Made by a program: the position numbers and the translations under genes. Shown here in pieces: positions 1-6,063 of a stretch of 6,552 bases of DNA. The DNA is taken from assembly GCA_028293225.1 (NCBI GenBank), contig JAQGPE010000136.1, positions 1 to 6,552 on the forward strand. The letters run 5' to 3'. This DNA comes from Akkermansiaceae bacterium. GTDB lineage: Bacteria; Verrucomicrobiota; Verrucomicrobiia; Verrucomicrobiales; Akkermansiaceae. Below the pieces are notes generated by a model. It saw only the letters and a list, made by a program, of their open reading frames with translations, did no database searches and was not told the origin of the DNA. How positions within the stretch are numbered: position 1 is the first letter of the stretch; each line of letters starts with the position of its first letter.

Positions 1-386
1 TGCTCTACGACTTCGGCGACATGGTCCGCACCGCCACGCCGACCAGCCGCGAGGACGAGACCGACCTGTCGCTCATCGGCGTTCGTCTCGATCGCTTCGA
101 GTCGCTGGTTCGCGGCTATCTCCAGAGCGCCTCCTCTTTCCTGATCCGCGCGGAAATGGATCTGCTCGCCTTTTCCGGCAAGCTGCTCACCTTGGAGTGC
201 GGCATCCGCTTCCTCACCGACTATCTGCAGGGCGACATCTATTTCAAAACCAGCCGCCCCAGGCACAACCTCGACCGCTGCCGCTCTCAGTTCGCCATGG
301 TCCGTTCGATCGAAGAGAATCTCTGGCGCATGGAGGAAATCGTCCTGACCGCCGCGGAAGGATCCGCAGAACTCTTCACCGCATGA
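1..386 (+). CDS. C-terminal part of an N-acetylhexosamine 1-kinase-like phosphotransferase (5' end outside window)
   Basis: The frame is open from base 3 and starts mid-protein, so about 127 C-terminal residues are present. The first visible residues are LYDFGDMVRT, followed by an acidic EDE-DL stretch, the signature LECGIRFLTDYL, then GDIYFK and a NL-R-R-Q helix. This order matches the C-terminal lobe of NahK-type kinases of the aminoglycoside phosphotransferase fold (usual length about 350-370 residues). That family phosphorylates GlcNAc or GalNAc at the anomeric carbon with ATP in the cytoplasm, and feeds nucleotide-sugar salvage or mucin-sugar use. The catalytic aspartates of the HGD and D-x-D motifs lie upstream of the window, so activity and exact substrate cannot be judged here. 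The stop (TGA 384-386) overlaps the ATG of the epimerase at 383, which indicates translational coupling and a shared operon. A related kinase for another amino sugar (AmgK-like) is the main alternative. Confidence 0.85.
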   Translation, partial: LYDFGDMVRTATPTSREDETDLSLIGVRLDRFESLVRGYLQSASSFLIRAEMDLLAFSGKLLTLECGIRFLTDYLQGDIYFKTSRPRHNLDRCRSQFAMVRSIEENLWRMEEIVLTAAEGSAELFTA

Positions 387-1300
387 AAATCCTCAACACC
401 GGCGGGTCCGGCTTCATCGGCTCCCACATCGTGGAGCACTACCAGGACCACGCCACGGAGATCCGCGTGCTGGACAATCTGCGCACCGGCCACCGACGGA
501 ATCTCGCTGGGCTGAAGCACACGTTTATTGAAGCCTCGATCACCGACCCCGCTGCCGTGCGCGAAGCGCTCGAAGGCGTGGATCTGGTCTTCCACCTCGC
601 CGCGATAGTCAGCGTGCCGGAGTCGATGGCCAGGCCGGCCGAGTGCGTGGACATCAACGTCCAAGGTCTCCTCAACGTCCTCGAAGCGTCCGCCGCCGCC
701 GGGGTGAAGAAGCTCGTCTTCGCTTCTTCCGCCGCCGTCTACGGAAACAACCCCAGCGTCCCGAAAACCGAGGACATGCTGCCGGAACCGCAGAGCCCGT
801 ACGCGATCACCAAGCTCGACGGCGAATACTACCTCGACCTCTATCGTCGCGAGCGAGGGCTCGAGACCGCCGCGATCCGTTTTTTCAACGTCTTCGGCCC
901 GCGCCAGGATCCGAAGGGCGCCTATGCCGCGGTGGTGCCGATCTTCATCGAGAAGGCGCTGCGCAACGAGGATCTCACGATCTTCGGCGACGGCACCCAG
1001 ACCCGCGATTTCATCTACGTGAAGGACATCGTCGGCGCCCTCGCTTTCGCGGCGGAGACCACCGGTGTGACCGGCGTTTTCAATGCCGGCTACGGCGCTC
1101 AGATGACCATCGGAGAACTGGCCGCGCGCATCATCGCGGCGGCAGGTTCAACGACAAAAATTCTCCACGCGCCGACCCGCGCCGGTGACGTGAAACATTC
1201 ACGCTCCAGTGCGGCGAAACTCCAGCAGGCGGGCTGGCAGCCCCGGCACACACTCGACAGTTCGCTGGCGGAAACGCTTGCGAGCTTCCAGCGACAATAA
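383..1300 (+). CDS. NAD-dependent UDP-sugar 4-epimerase (GalE/WbpP-like extended SDR)
   Basis: This is a 305-residue cytoplasmic extended short-chain dehydrogenase. The N-terminal Rossmann motif is TGGSGFIG (residues 6-13), with D31 positioned to bind the NAD ribose. HLAA is at 71-74, the catalytic serine is in SSAAVYG (S116), and the YxxxK pair is Y140/K144. The substrate domain carries RFFNVFGPRQDP (166-177) followed by GAYAAV, a block resembling WbpP-type enzymes, and GDGTQTRDFIYVKD (202-215). R266 aligns with E. coli GalE R292, which places S273 opposite GalE Y299, the residue that limits room for a C2 acetamido group. WbpP has serine here and human GALE has cysteine, and both accept UDP-GlcNAc/GalNAc. 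I therefore infer a UDP-HexNAc 4-epimerase, in keeping with the upstream kinase. Plain UDP-glucose 4-epimerase remains possible. I chose the ATG at 383 because the Rossmann motif begins immediately after it; the frame is open further upstream, but only antisense-like residues precede it. Position 5 is Asn where Val or Ile is usual in the first beta strand. Confidence 0.9.
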   Translation: MKILNTGGSGFIGSHIVEHYQDHATEIRVLDNLRTGHRRNLAGLKHTFIEASITDPAAVREALEGVDLVFHLAAIVSVPESMARPAECVDINVQGLLNVLEASAAAGVKKLVFASSAAVYGNNPSVPKTEDMLPEPQSPYAITKLDGEYYLDLYRRERGLETAAIRFFNVFGPRQDPKGAYAAVVPIFIEKALRNEDLTIFGDGTQTRDFIYVKDIVGALAFAAETTGVTGVFNAGYGAQMTIGELAARIIAAAGSTTKILHAPTRAGDVKHSRSSAAKLQQAGWQPRHTLDSSLAETLASFQRQ

Positions 1301-1314
1301 GGTAAGGCGCTCCA

Positions 1315-1340
1315 TTAAATGCTACTAAAATAGCATTTAA
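1315..1340. repeat. Perfect AT-rich inverted repeat between epimerase and secreted-protein genes
   Basis: The arms TTAAATGCTA (1315-1324) and TAGCATTTAA (1331-1340) are exact reverse complements separated by six bases (CTAAAA). The element sits 14 bases after the epimerase stop and 38 bases before the ATG of the next gene. It is strikingly AT-rich in an otherwise GC-rich window. No T-run follows on either strand and the stem has only two G:C pairs, so it does not look like a normal intrinsic terminator. A protein-binding operator is a reasonable alternative. The TAAAAT in the spacer resembles a -10 box, but I see no matching -35 hexamer. Confidence 0.6.
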
Positions 1341-1378
1341 GGTTGACCAGCTCTTCATTATGCTGTTTTTCCAGCAAT

Positions 1379-1963
1379 ATGAAGATCCTGGGAATCTGCC
1401 TCCTTCTCGTTGCTGCGAGCTCCCTGCGCGGCAGTCCGCAACCGTTCCTGCTCGAGCCTGCCGAGTCCCGGCCCAAGGAAATCGGCGGCCTGGAATTTTC
1501 GATCGTCACCCAGTCCGTATTCCTCCCGGATGGCCGCGATTCCGTGGTGCAACTTCGGATCACCAATCGAGGAACAGCGCCTCTGCTGTTTCCCACCTTC
1601 GACAGCTTCTCCATCACCCTGACAGGCCCGGACCACAAGCCGGTCCCGCTCGGCGGCAATCGCGATGCCACCACGATCACTCCGAACATTCTGCTTCAGC
1701 CCGGGAAAAGTTTCTGCTGGCCGCTCAGCGTCCGGCTCAAGTCATCGGCCAAACCGGGTTCCCTCGAACTCGATTTCAAGGACCCCACCGGAAGCCAGTC
1801 GCTCTCTACCCTGAAGCCCGGCAGCTACACCCTGCAGTGCGAGCTGTTTCCCACTCATTACGACTTTGCCGGAAAGGGTGGACTTCCCGCTCCCTTGTGG
1901 TCCGCCAAAGGCTCCACCGAGCCGGTAAGTATCACCCTCGATGCTCCGGAGCCCGCCCGATAG
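1379..1963 (+). CDS. Secreted protein of unknown function, predicted beta-sandwich
   Basis: This is a 194-residue protein of no family I recognise with confidence. It begins MKILGICLLLVAASS, a classic Sec signal peptide: Lys2, then a hydrophobic core over residues 3-13. Cleavage probably falls near residues 13-18. C7 is too close to the N terminus and lacks a lipobox, so a lipoprotein is unlikely. The mature part is rich in predicted beta strands, for example VVQLRITNRG (56-65) followed by FSITLTGPD and a PG-turn repeat (LQPGKSF, LKPGSYTL). This pattern is common in small immunoglobulin-like domains that carry an 'asymmetric polar strand then Asn-x-Gly' edge. The mature region has just two cysteines, C113 and C154, which could form a disulphide in an extracytoplasmic compartment. 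I placed the start at ATG 1379 because it puts the signal peptide at the N terminus; the frame is open to a TTG at 1343. No good Shine-Dalgarno is visible. The gene may be read from the epimerase operon or from its own promoter. Confidence 0.75.
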   Translation: MKILGICLLLVAASSLRGSPQPFLLEPAESRPKEIGGLEFSIVTQSVFLPDGRDSVVQLRITNRGTAPLLFPTFDSFSITLTGPDHKPVPLGGNRDATTITPNILLQPGKSFCWPLSVRLKSSAKPGSLELDFKDPTGSQSLSTLKPGSYTLQCELFPTHYDFAGKGGLPAPLWSAKGSTEPVSITLDAPEPAR

Positions 1964-1970
1964 CGCGCGC

Positions 1971-3176
1971 TCACTCTCCTGCCTTGCCCAGTGTCCGCGG
2001 CCCCCAGATCGCCAGGACGGCGGAGAAAAGAATCACCAGCGAAAAAGCAGCGGGCAGGGAGGTGAGGTGGGCGATTCCCCCGATCGCCGGCGGGCCGGCC
2101 AGGAAGCCGAAATAGCCCATCATCGAGACTGCGGCGATCCCCTCGCCCACGCCGCCGTGGTGAGCCCTGCCGCCGGCCCCGAACAGGATCGGCACCTGAT
2201 TCGACAGTCCGAGTCCGCACAGCGCCAGCCCGGCAAAGGTCGCGATCCAGTGGTGGATCGCCACTACCACCAGCATCCCGAGACCGGTGAGCAGTGCGCC
2301 GTAGCGCAGCACCTTTCCCGGCTCAACCCGCGCCTGCAGCCAGTCACCGGAAAGACGGCCAATCGCCATCGCCGCGGAGAACGTCCCGAAAGCCAGCGGC
2401 GCGAGCCAATCCTCGGCGCCTGAAACCACCCGGCTGTAAATCGAACTCCAGTCCATCATCACGCCCTCCGCGAAAAGCACCAGCAGGCACAGTGCCCCGA
2501 TCTTGAGAATCACTTTTGAAGGCAGCTTCCGGCTGCGATGCCCGCTCGCCTTCGAAACCGCATCCGTGGACAAAAGTCTTCCACCCTGGCTGATCGCCGC
2601 CAGAAAGAGCAGCACGCCGAGACAGCACACCAGCATCAGCGGGGTGACGCCCTCCTTCAAGGCCTTCGCCGTGCCCAGGGCGGCCAACCCGCCACCGATG
2701 CTCCACAGCGCCTGGAAGCCCGACATGATCCGCCGCGTCCCGGCATTCTCCACGGCGATCGCCTGCGAGTTGATCGAGACGTCAAAAGCGCCCTTCATCG
2801 CCCCGAACAGGGTCGCCGCGGCGATGAGCCAGCCGAGCGATGGAGCGGAAACCAGCGCGATCAGATACAGGCAGTAAACCGGGGCAAGAAAACGGATCAC
2901 CCTGCCGCTGCCCCAGCGCGAGATCGCCCGGCCCGCCAGCGGCATCCCGGCCATCGCGCCCAGCACCATCCCGAGCATCGCCTTGCTGAGATCCATTTCG
3001 CTCAGGGCGAATTTCTCGCGGAAAGTCGGCAGCAGAGTCGCCCAGACGCCAAATCCAATCCCGTCGACCAGGAACATGACCGAAGCCCCGAACCGCACGC
3101 GGCGGTGTTCGTCCCCCGCCAGGATCTCCGGCTTGGGAATCGATAGGCTGTCAGACGCCACCACCATTTCCTGCAT
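1971..3176 (-). CDS. MFS transporter, YbjJ-like
   Basis: This is a roughly 401-residue inner-membrane permease of the major facilitator superfamily with about 12 hydrophobic segments. The first helix runs through MFLVDGIGFGVWATLLP. A motif-A-like loop, GRAISRWGSGRVIR, follows the second helix, and the second half opens with FAEGVMMDWSSIYSR, typical of the YbjJ branch, then a second motif-A-like GDWLQAR. A basic stretch, SGHRSRKLPSK, forms the central cytoplasmic loop. The substrate is unknown; YbjJ relatives are annotated as sugar- or drug-type permeases without firm substrates. The frame is open to ATG 3218, but codons between 3218 and 3177 have a noticeably AT-rich third position and the extra residues are polar with no homologous look. 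I therefore prefer ATG 3176, with ATG 3167 as another option. The gene is divergent from the LysR gene, which is the usual arrangement for a regulator and its target. Its 3' end lies 7 bases from the convergent secreted-protein gene. Confidence 0.9.
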   Translation of the reverse strand: MQEMVVASDSLSIPKPEILAGDEHRRVRFGASVMFLVDGIGFGVWATLLPTFREKFALSEMDLSKAMLGMVLGAMAGMPLAGRAISRWGSGRVIRFLAPVYCLYLIALVSAPSLGWLIAAATLFGAMKGAFDVSINSQAIAVENAGTRRIMSGFQALWSIGGGLAALGTAKALKEGVTPLMLVCCLGVLLFLAAISQGGRLLSTDAVSKASGHRSRKLPSKVILKIGALCLLVLFAEGVMMDWSSIYSRVVSGAEDWLAPLAFGTFSAAMAIGRLSGDWLQARVEPGKVLRYGALLTGLGMLVVVAIHHWIATFAGLALCGLGLSNQVPILFGAGGRAHHGGVGEGIAAVSMMGYFGFLAGPPAIGGIAHLTSLPAAFSLVILFSAVLAIWGPRTLGKAGE

Positions 3177-3246
3177 GCCCGCAGCATGCCCGAAATCTCC
3201 TGATTCTTCCAATGGCATGATTTCATGACCGTGATAGCCTCAGGTT
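3171..3246. promoter_or_regulatory. Divergent MFS/LysR intergenic control region
   Basis: About 70-80 bases separate the two divergent starts. The region holds an imperfect tandem repeat of 11 bp, CTGCATGCCCG then CAGCATGCCCG (3171-3192, 10 of 11 identical), so two palindromic GCATGC sites lie exactly one helical turn apart. It also holds a small dyad, CATGA-TT-TCATG (3216-3227), 20 bases before the LysR ATG. LysR-type proteins commonly bind such divergent regions, repress themselves and activate the partner gene. That this protein binds these repeats is inference. I could not pick out convincing -35/-10 pairs on either strand. Confidence 0.45.
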
Positions 3247-4122
3247 ATGGACATCCGCGAACTGCGTTCTTTCATCCTGCTGTCCGAGCAGCTTCATTTC
3301 GGCCGCGCCGCCGGGCTGCTGCACCTCAGCCAACCCGCCCTGACCAAGCAGATCCGCCGCCTGGAGGAGGAACTCGGCAGCTCGCTGTTCGAGCGCGGCA
3401 AGCACGGCACCCTCCCCACCGCCTTCGGCACTCGCTTTCTCCAGGAGGCCCGTTCGGTGGTCGATGCCTTCGACCGCCTCCTGGAGCGTGGCCGCAAGGC
3501 CGCCCGCGGCGAGTCAGGCATCCTTCACCTCGGCTTCGGCTTTCACACCATCGAGCTCGTCCCCCGTCTGGTGGTCCGCCTGCGAAAAGTCGCACCGGGA
3601 ATCGAGGTGACCCTGCGTGACATGTCGACGGCCGAGCAGGTCGAGGGACTGGAGTCAGGCGAGATCGATCTCGGCTTCGTCCGCATGCCCGTCGGCCACG
3701 GCTTCGCCACCATGCCGGTCATTCGCGACCGCCTCTCACTGGTATCTTCCACCTCGTCCGCGCTTCCCGCCCACGCGACGCTGAAGGACTGCCGCAATGA
3801 GCCCTTCGTCGCTCTCTCGGAGAAACGCGCCCCCGGCTACTACAACCACATGCTGCGACTGTGCGCGCTGCATGGCTTTCACCCGAAGGTCGTGCAACAG
3901 GTGCCGGAGGTCACCACCGCGCTCGCCCTGGTTCGTGCCGGTCTCGGCGTCGCGGTCGTGCCGGAGTCGTTCCGCAGCGGCCACTTCGGCGGCATCCGCA
4001 TGCACCCGCTGAAGGAAAAAGATGCCGGCTGGTCCGTCGCCGCCGCCTGGAGAAAGAACGATACCAACCCTGCCCTGGTCCGGTTCCTCGACCTGCTGCG
4101 CCAGGAAATCAAACCCAGGTAG
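3247..4122 (+). CDS. LysR-type transcriptional regulator
   Basis: This is a 291-residue protein, normal for the family. The N-terminal winged helix-turn-helix starts MDIRELRSFILLSEQLHFG. The recognition region FGRAAGLLHLSQPALTKQI (about 18-36) is followed by RRLEEELGSSLFERG, the family hallmark, and a linker helix to about residue 88. The effector-binding domain begins at GILHLGFGFHTIELVPRL and contains the hinge-like ESGEIDLGFVRMP, and EVTTALALVRAGLGVAVVPES, both typical of the CatR/BenM-like branch, which often senses small aromatic or organic acids. The inducer here cannot be predicted. I chose ATG 3247 because the domain starts immediately and an in-frame stop lies just upstream (TAG in GTGATAG, 3231-3237). 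The only upstream purine stretch is a weak AGG close to the start. The divergent MFS gene is the likely target. The gene ends 8 bases from the convergent EamA gene with no terminator visible in the gap. Confidence 0.95.
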   Translation: MDIRELRSFILLSEQLHFGRAAGLLHLSQPALTKQIRRLEEELGSSLFERGKHGTLPTAFGTRFLQEARSVVDAFDRLLERGRKAARGESGILHLGFGFHTIELVPRLVVRLRKVAPGIEVTLRDMSTAEQVEGLESGEIDLGFVRMPVGHGFATMPVIRDRLSLVSSTSSALPAHATLKDCRNEPFVALSEKRAPGYYNHMLRLCALHGFHPKVVQQVPEVTTALALVRAGLGVAVVPESFRSGHFGGIRMHPLKEKDAGWSVAAAWRKNDTNPALVRFLDLLRQEIKPR

Positions 4123-4130
4123 GACCCAAG

Positions 4131-4568
4131 CTACGGCTTTCCCAGTACAATCACCAGCGCCCCTGCCACGATCAACCCGCCGCCCACACATTGCGGCCAG
4201 CCGATCCGCTCCTTCAGGAAAATCCCCGCCAGGGCGATCGCAAAGACCACCCCCAGCTTGTCCACCGGGGCGACCTTCGATGCCTCGCCCAACTGCAACG
4301 CCCGGAAGTAGCATAGCCACGACGCCCCGGTCGCCACGCCCGACAGCACCAGAAAGATCCAGTTCTTCCGCGTCAACTCGCCCACCGCGGTCATCGGCAC
4401 CACCGCCAGCGCAATGCCCCAGGTGATCACCAGGATCACCACGGTCCTCAATGCCGTCGCCAGATGCGAGTTCACTCCCTCGATCCCGACCTTCGCCAGA
4501 ATCGCCGTCAGCCCGGCAAACAGCGCCGAAAGCAGTGCCCAGATCAGCCAGCTCACAGCCCACACCAT
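4131..4568 (-). CDS. Half-size EamA/DMT-family membrane transporter
   Basis: This is a 145-residue inner-membrane protein with one EamA domain instead of the usual two. Hydrophobic segments lie at about 5-27, 36-60, 70-90, 100-118 and 125-143. Recognisable family blocks are SALFAGLTAILAKVGIEGVNS, ATALRTVVIL, GVATGASWLCYFRALQLGEAS and the charged VAPVDKLGVVFA, then LKERIGWPQ before the last helix. Single-domain DMT proteins generally work as dimers, by analogy with other small members of the superfamily; substrates of this subgroup are unknown. It lies 19 bases downstream of the CvfB-like gene on the same strand, so it is probably the last gene of that operon. A purine-rich SD is not evident. 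Its 3' end almost meets the LysR gene. Confidence 0.9.
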   Translation of the reverse strand: MVWAVSWLIWALLSALFAGLTAILAKVGIEGVNSHLATALRTVVILVITWGIALAVVPMTAVGELTRKNWIFLVLSGVATGASWLCYFRALQLGEASKVAPVDKLGVVFAIALAGIFLKERIGWPQCVGGGLIVAGALVIVLGKP

Positions 4569-4587
4569 GGGACGCGAGCTGCCGCAA

Positions 4588-5427
4588 TCAAGCCCCTTCG
4601 ATCAGCCGGATCCCGTCCTTCTCAATCACGATCTTCCGCTTCCGGAACAATGCGCCGGTCGCCTGCTTGAAGGCTTTCTTGCTCACACCGAGCTCCTTGT
4701 GGATCAACTCCGCCGGACTGGAGTCGCACAGAGTCCAAAAGCCGCCGCGGGTCTTGAGCTCCTGCTCCAGCCGGTCTTCGAGATTGTCGATCTTCACCCG
4801 GCCCGGCGGATAAAGGCTGAGGTCGATCTTCTGATCCGGCCGCACCTGGACCACGTAGCCCTTGGTCTTCTCGCCCGCCCGGATGCGCCGGAAGACTTCG
4901 TTGGCAAACAGCACGCCATTATGCACGCCGTTGACGATCGCCTTGTAGCCCAGTTCGGTTTTGCCATAGAGCAGCAGGTCGACCTCCTGACCCGGCTTGT
5001 AGTTCGGCACGGGACCGATGAGGTGCCGCGCCAGCCGCCGGCTGGCGACGATGCGGCCACTGTTCTCGTCGATGTGAACGTGGACCACATAGGAGTTGCC
5101 CACTTCCAGGCGGGCGCGCTGCTCGCGAAAGGGCACCAAAAGATCCTTCGGCAGACCCCAGTCAAGGAAGGCGCCCACATTGGTGATCGCAATGACCTCC
5201 AGGTAGCCGAACTCGCCGGGCAGCACCTTCGGCCGCTTCAGCGTGGCCACCGGACGATCCTCGGAGTCGTGGTAAAGGAACACCTCGACCGTGCCGCCGA
5301 TCTGCCATTTCACCGGCATTTCCCGGCGGGGCAGCAGCACTTCCCCCAGTTCCCCGGCATCGAGAAAGACGCCGAAGGGCTGCTCGCGCAGGATGGTCAG
5401 GGATGCGATTTCGCCGATTTTTGCCAT
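4588..5427 (-). CDS. cvfB: CvfB-like S1 RNA-binding protein with C-terminal winged helix
   Basis: This is a 279-residue cytoplasmic protein, close to the usual length of CvfB/YitL. Successive S1-like beta-barrel regions are visible: residues 1-65 (IGEIASLTILREQPFGVFLD, then GEVLLPRREMP), 70-135 (GYLEVIAITNVGAFLDWGLPKDLLVPF, a clear S1 signature) and 145-210 (GQEVDLLLYGKTELGYKAIVNG through PDQKIDLSLYPPG). A short C-terminal winged helix follows at about 225-279, containing SSPAELIHKELGVSKKAFKQA and GALFRKRKI. In Firmicutes CvfB binds RNA and affects gene expression and virulence traits. In other phyla its role is little known, and I infer only RNA binding. The start ATG 5427 places the first barrel at the N terminus. 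It is 24 bases downstream of the pRiA4b-family gene and 19 upstream of the EamA gene, so the three probably form one transcript. Confidence 0.9.
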   Translation of the reverse strand: MAKIGEIASLTILREQPFGVFLDAGELGEVLLPRREMPVKWQIGGTVEVFLYHDSEDRPVATLKRPKVLPGEFGYLEVIAITNVGAFLDWGLPKDLLVPFREQRARLEVGNSYVVHVHIDENSGRIVASRRLARHLIGPVPNYKPGQEVDLLLYGKTELGYKAIVNGVHNGVLFANEVFRRIRAGEKTKGYVVQVRPDQKIDLSLYPPGRVKIDNLEDRLEQELKTRGGFWTLCDSSPAELIHKELGVSKKAFKQATGALFRKRKIVIEKDGIRLIEGA

Positions 5428-5451
5428 AAGGTCGTGAGAGAAGCGGGCGCT

Positions 5452-6006
5452 TCAGCGAAGCTTCCGCTTCTTGGGATTACGCTTTTTCCCGCCAAAGACC
5501 ACTTCCTTAATGTCGAAAGCTTCCGGGTCGTATTCGCCGCGATACCAGCCGATCTGGCCGTGCAGGGCTTCCATGTATTGGAAGACGCCGCCGAAGTCCT
5601 CCGGCGGACAGGCGCGCGCGCCGTCGATCATCTCCGCGCCGCCTTCCCCTTCCGCACGCTTCTCGAAGACGATCTCGTGGATCCATTCTTCCGCGAAATC
5701 GTAGCGGTACAGGATCCGCACCGGCAGCTTCTTCTTCCCGAGGAACTCCGCGATGGTGATCTTCAGTTCGTCCTGGAACTCGCCAGGAGTTTGATCAGCC
5801 AGGCCGACCGGCCCGATCACGTCGACCAGCCGCTTGCCCTTGCCGTGGCGGAACTCATGCGGGTGCTTGTTCTCCCACCCCATCGCATCCTGAATCGCGT
5901 CGTTCAGTTGCAGGAAGTTGAAGGAAGCCGGCACGGAGAACCGCCGCCAGATCTGCGGGGTGATCTGATAGAGGAAAACCTTGATGACGAATCGCGGCTC
6001 GGACAT
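5452..6006 (-). CDS. Plasmid pRiA4b ORF-3 family protein
   Basis: This is a 184-residue soluble protein. The family blocks appear in order: VFLYQITPQIWRRFSVP at the N terminus, LQLNDAIQDAMGWENKHPHEF (33-52), YRYDFAEEWIHEIVFEK (100-116, the Y-x-Y-D-F...W-x-H core), CPPEDFGGVFQY (133-144) and DPEAFDIKEVVF (160-171). The biochemical function of the family is not established. It is found on plasmids and chromosomes and often occurs as a stand-alone gene. The C terminus is a strongly basic tail, GGKKRNPKKRKLR (172-184), which could contact nucleic acid; this is inference. The frame is open to a GTG at 6033, but I chose ATG 6006 because it is immediately followed by the conserved first strand; neither start has a good SD. 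It lies 57 bases downstream of nagA on the same strand and precedes the CvfB-like gene. Confidence 0.9.
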   Translation of the reverse strand: MSEPRFVIKVFLYQITPQIWRRFSVPASFNFLQLNDAIQDAMGWENKHPHEFRHGKGKRLVDVIGPVGLADQTPGEFQDELKITIAEFLGKKKLPVRILYRYDFAEEWIHEIVFEKRAEGEGGAEMIDGARACPPEDFGGVFQYMEALHGQIGWYRGEYDPEAFDIKEVVFGGKKRNPKKRKLR

Positions 6007-6063
6007 GGGTGCGAGGGTAACCGGCTGCCGCACTTTTAGGCAAACGGCAAGTTCTTCCTGCTC

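Noticed and set aside
197..382. Upstream extension of the epimerase frame
   Set aside because: The extra residues are rich in His, Arg and Pro and are the out-of-frame reading of the kinase gene; the Rossmann motif begins right after ATG 383.
1343..1364. A promoter using TTGACC and TATGCT before the secreted-protein gene
   Set aside because: The hexamers are only 10 bases apart, too close for a sigma-70 promoter.
1360..2115. A 251-residue plus-strand frame overlapping the secreted-protein and MFS genes
   Set aside because: It has no signal or domain, and it conflicts with a frame that starts with a clean signal peptide and with the MFS gene.
3736..4587. A 283-residue minus-strand open frame opposite the LysR gene
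   Set aside because: It is glycine- and aspartate-rich with no domain pattern, and it mirrors the coding sequence of the LysR and EamA genes.
4414..6039. A 541-residue plus-strand open frame antisense to the pRiA4b, CvfB and EamA genes
   Set aside because: Its translation has no recognisable domain, and the opposite strand carries three clear family proteins throughout. Long antisense frames are expected where third codon positions are GC-rich.
6007..6063. Possible terminator hairpin between nagA and the pRiA4b-family gene
   Set aside because: Only a 5-bp stem (TGCCG/CGGCA on the minus strand) with a 14-base loop and no T-run can be drawn, which is not convincing.
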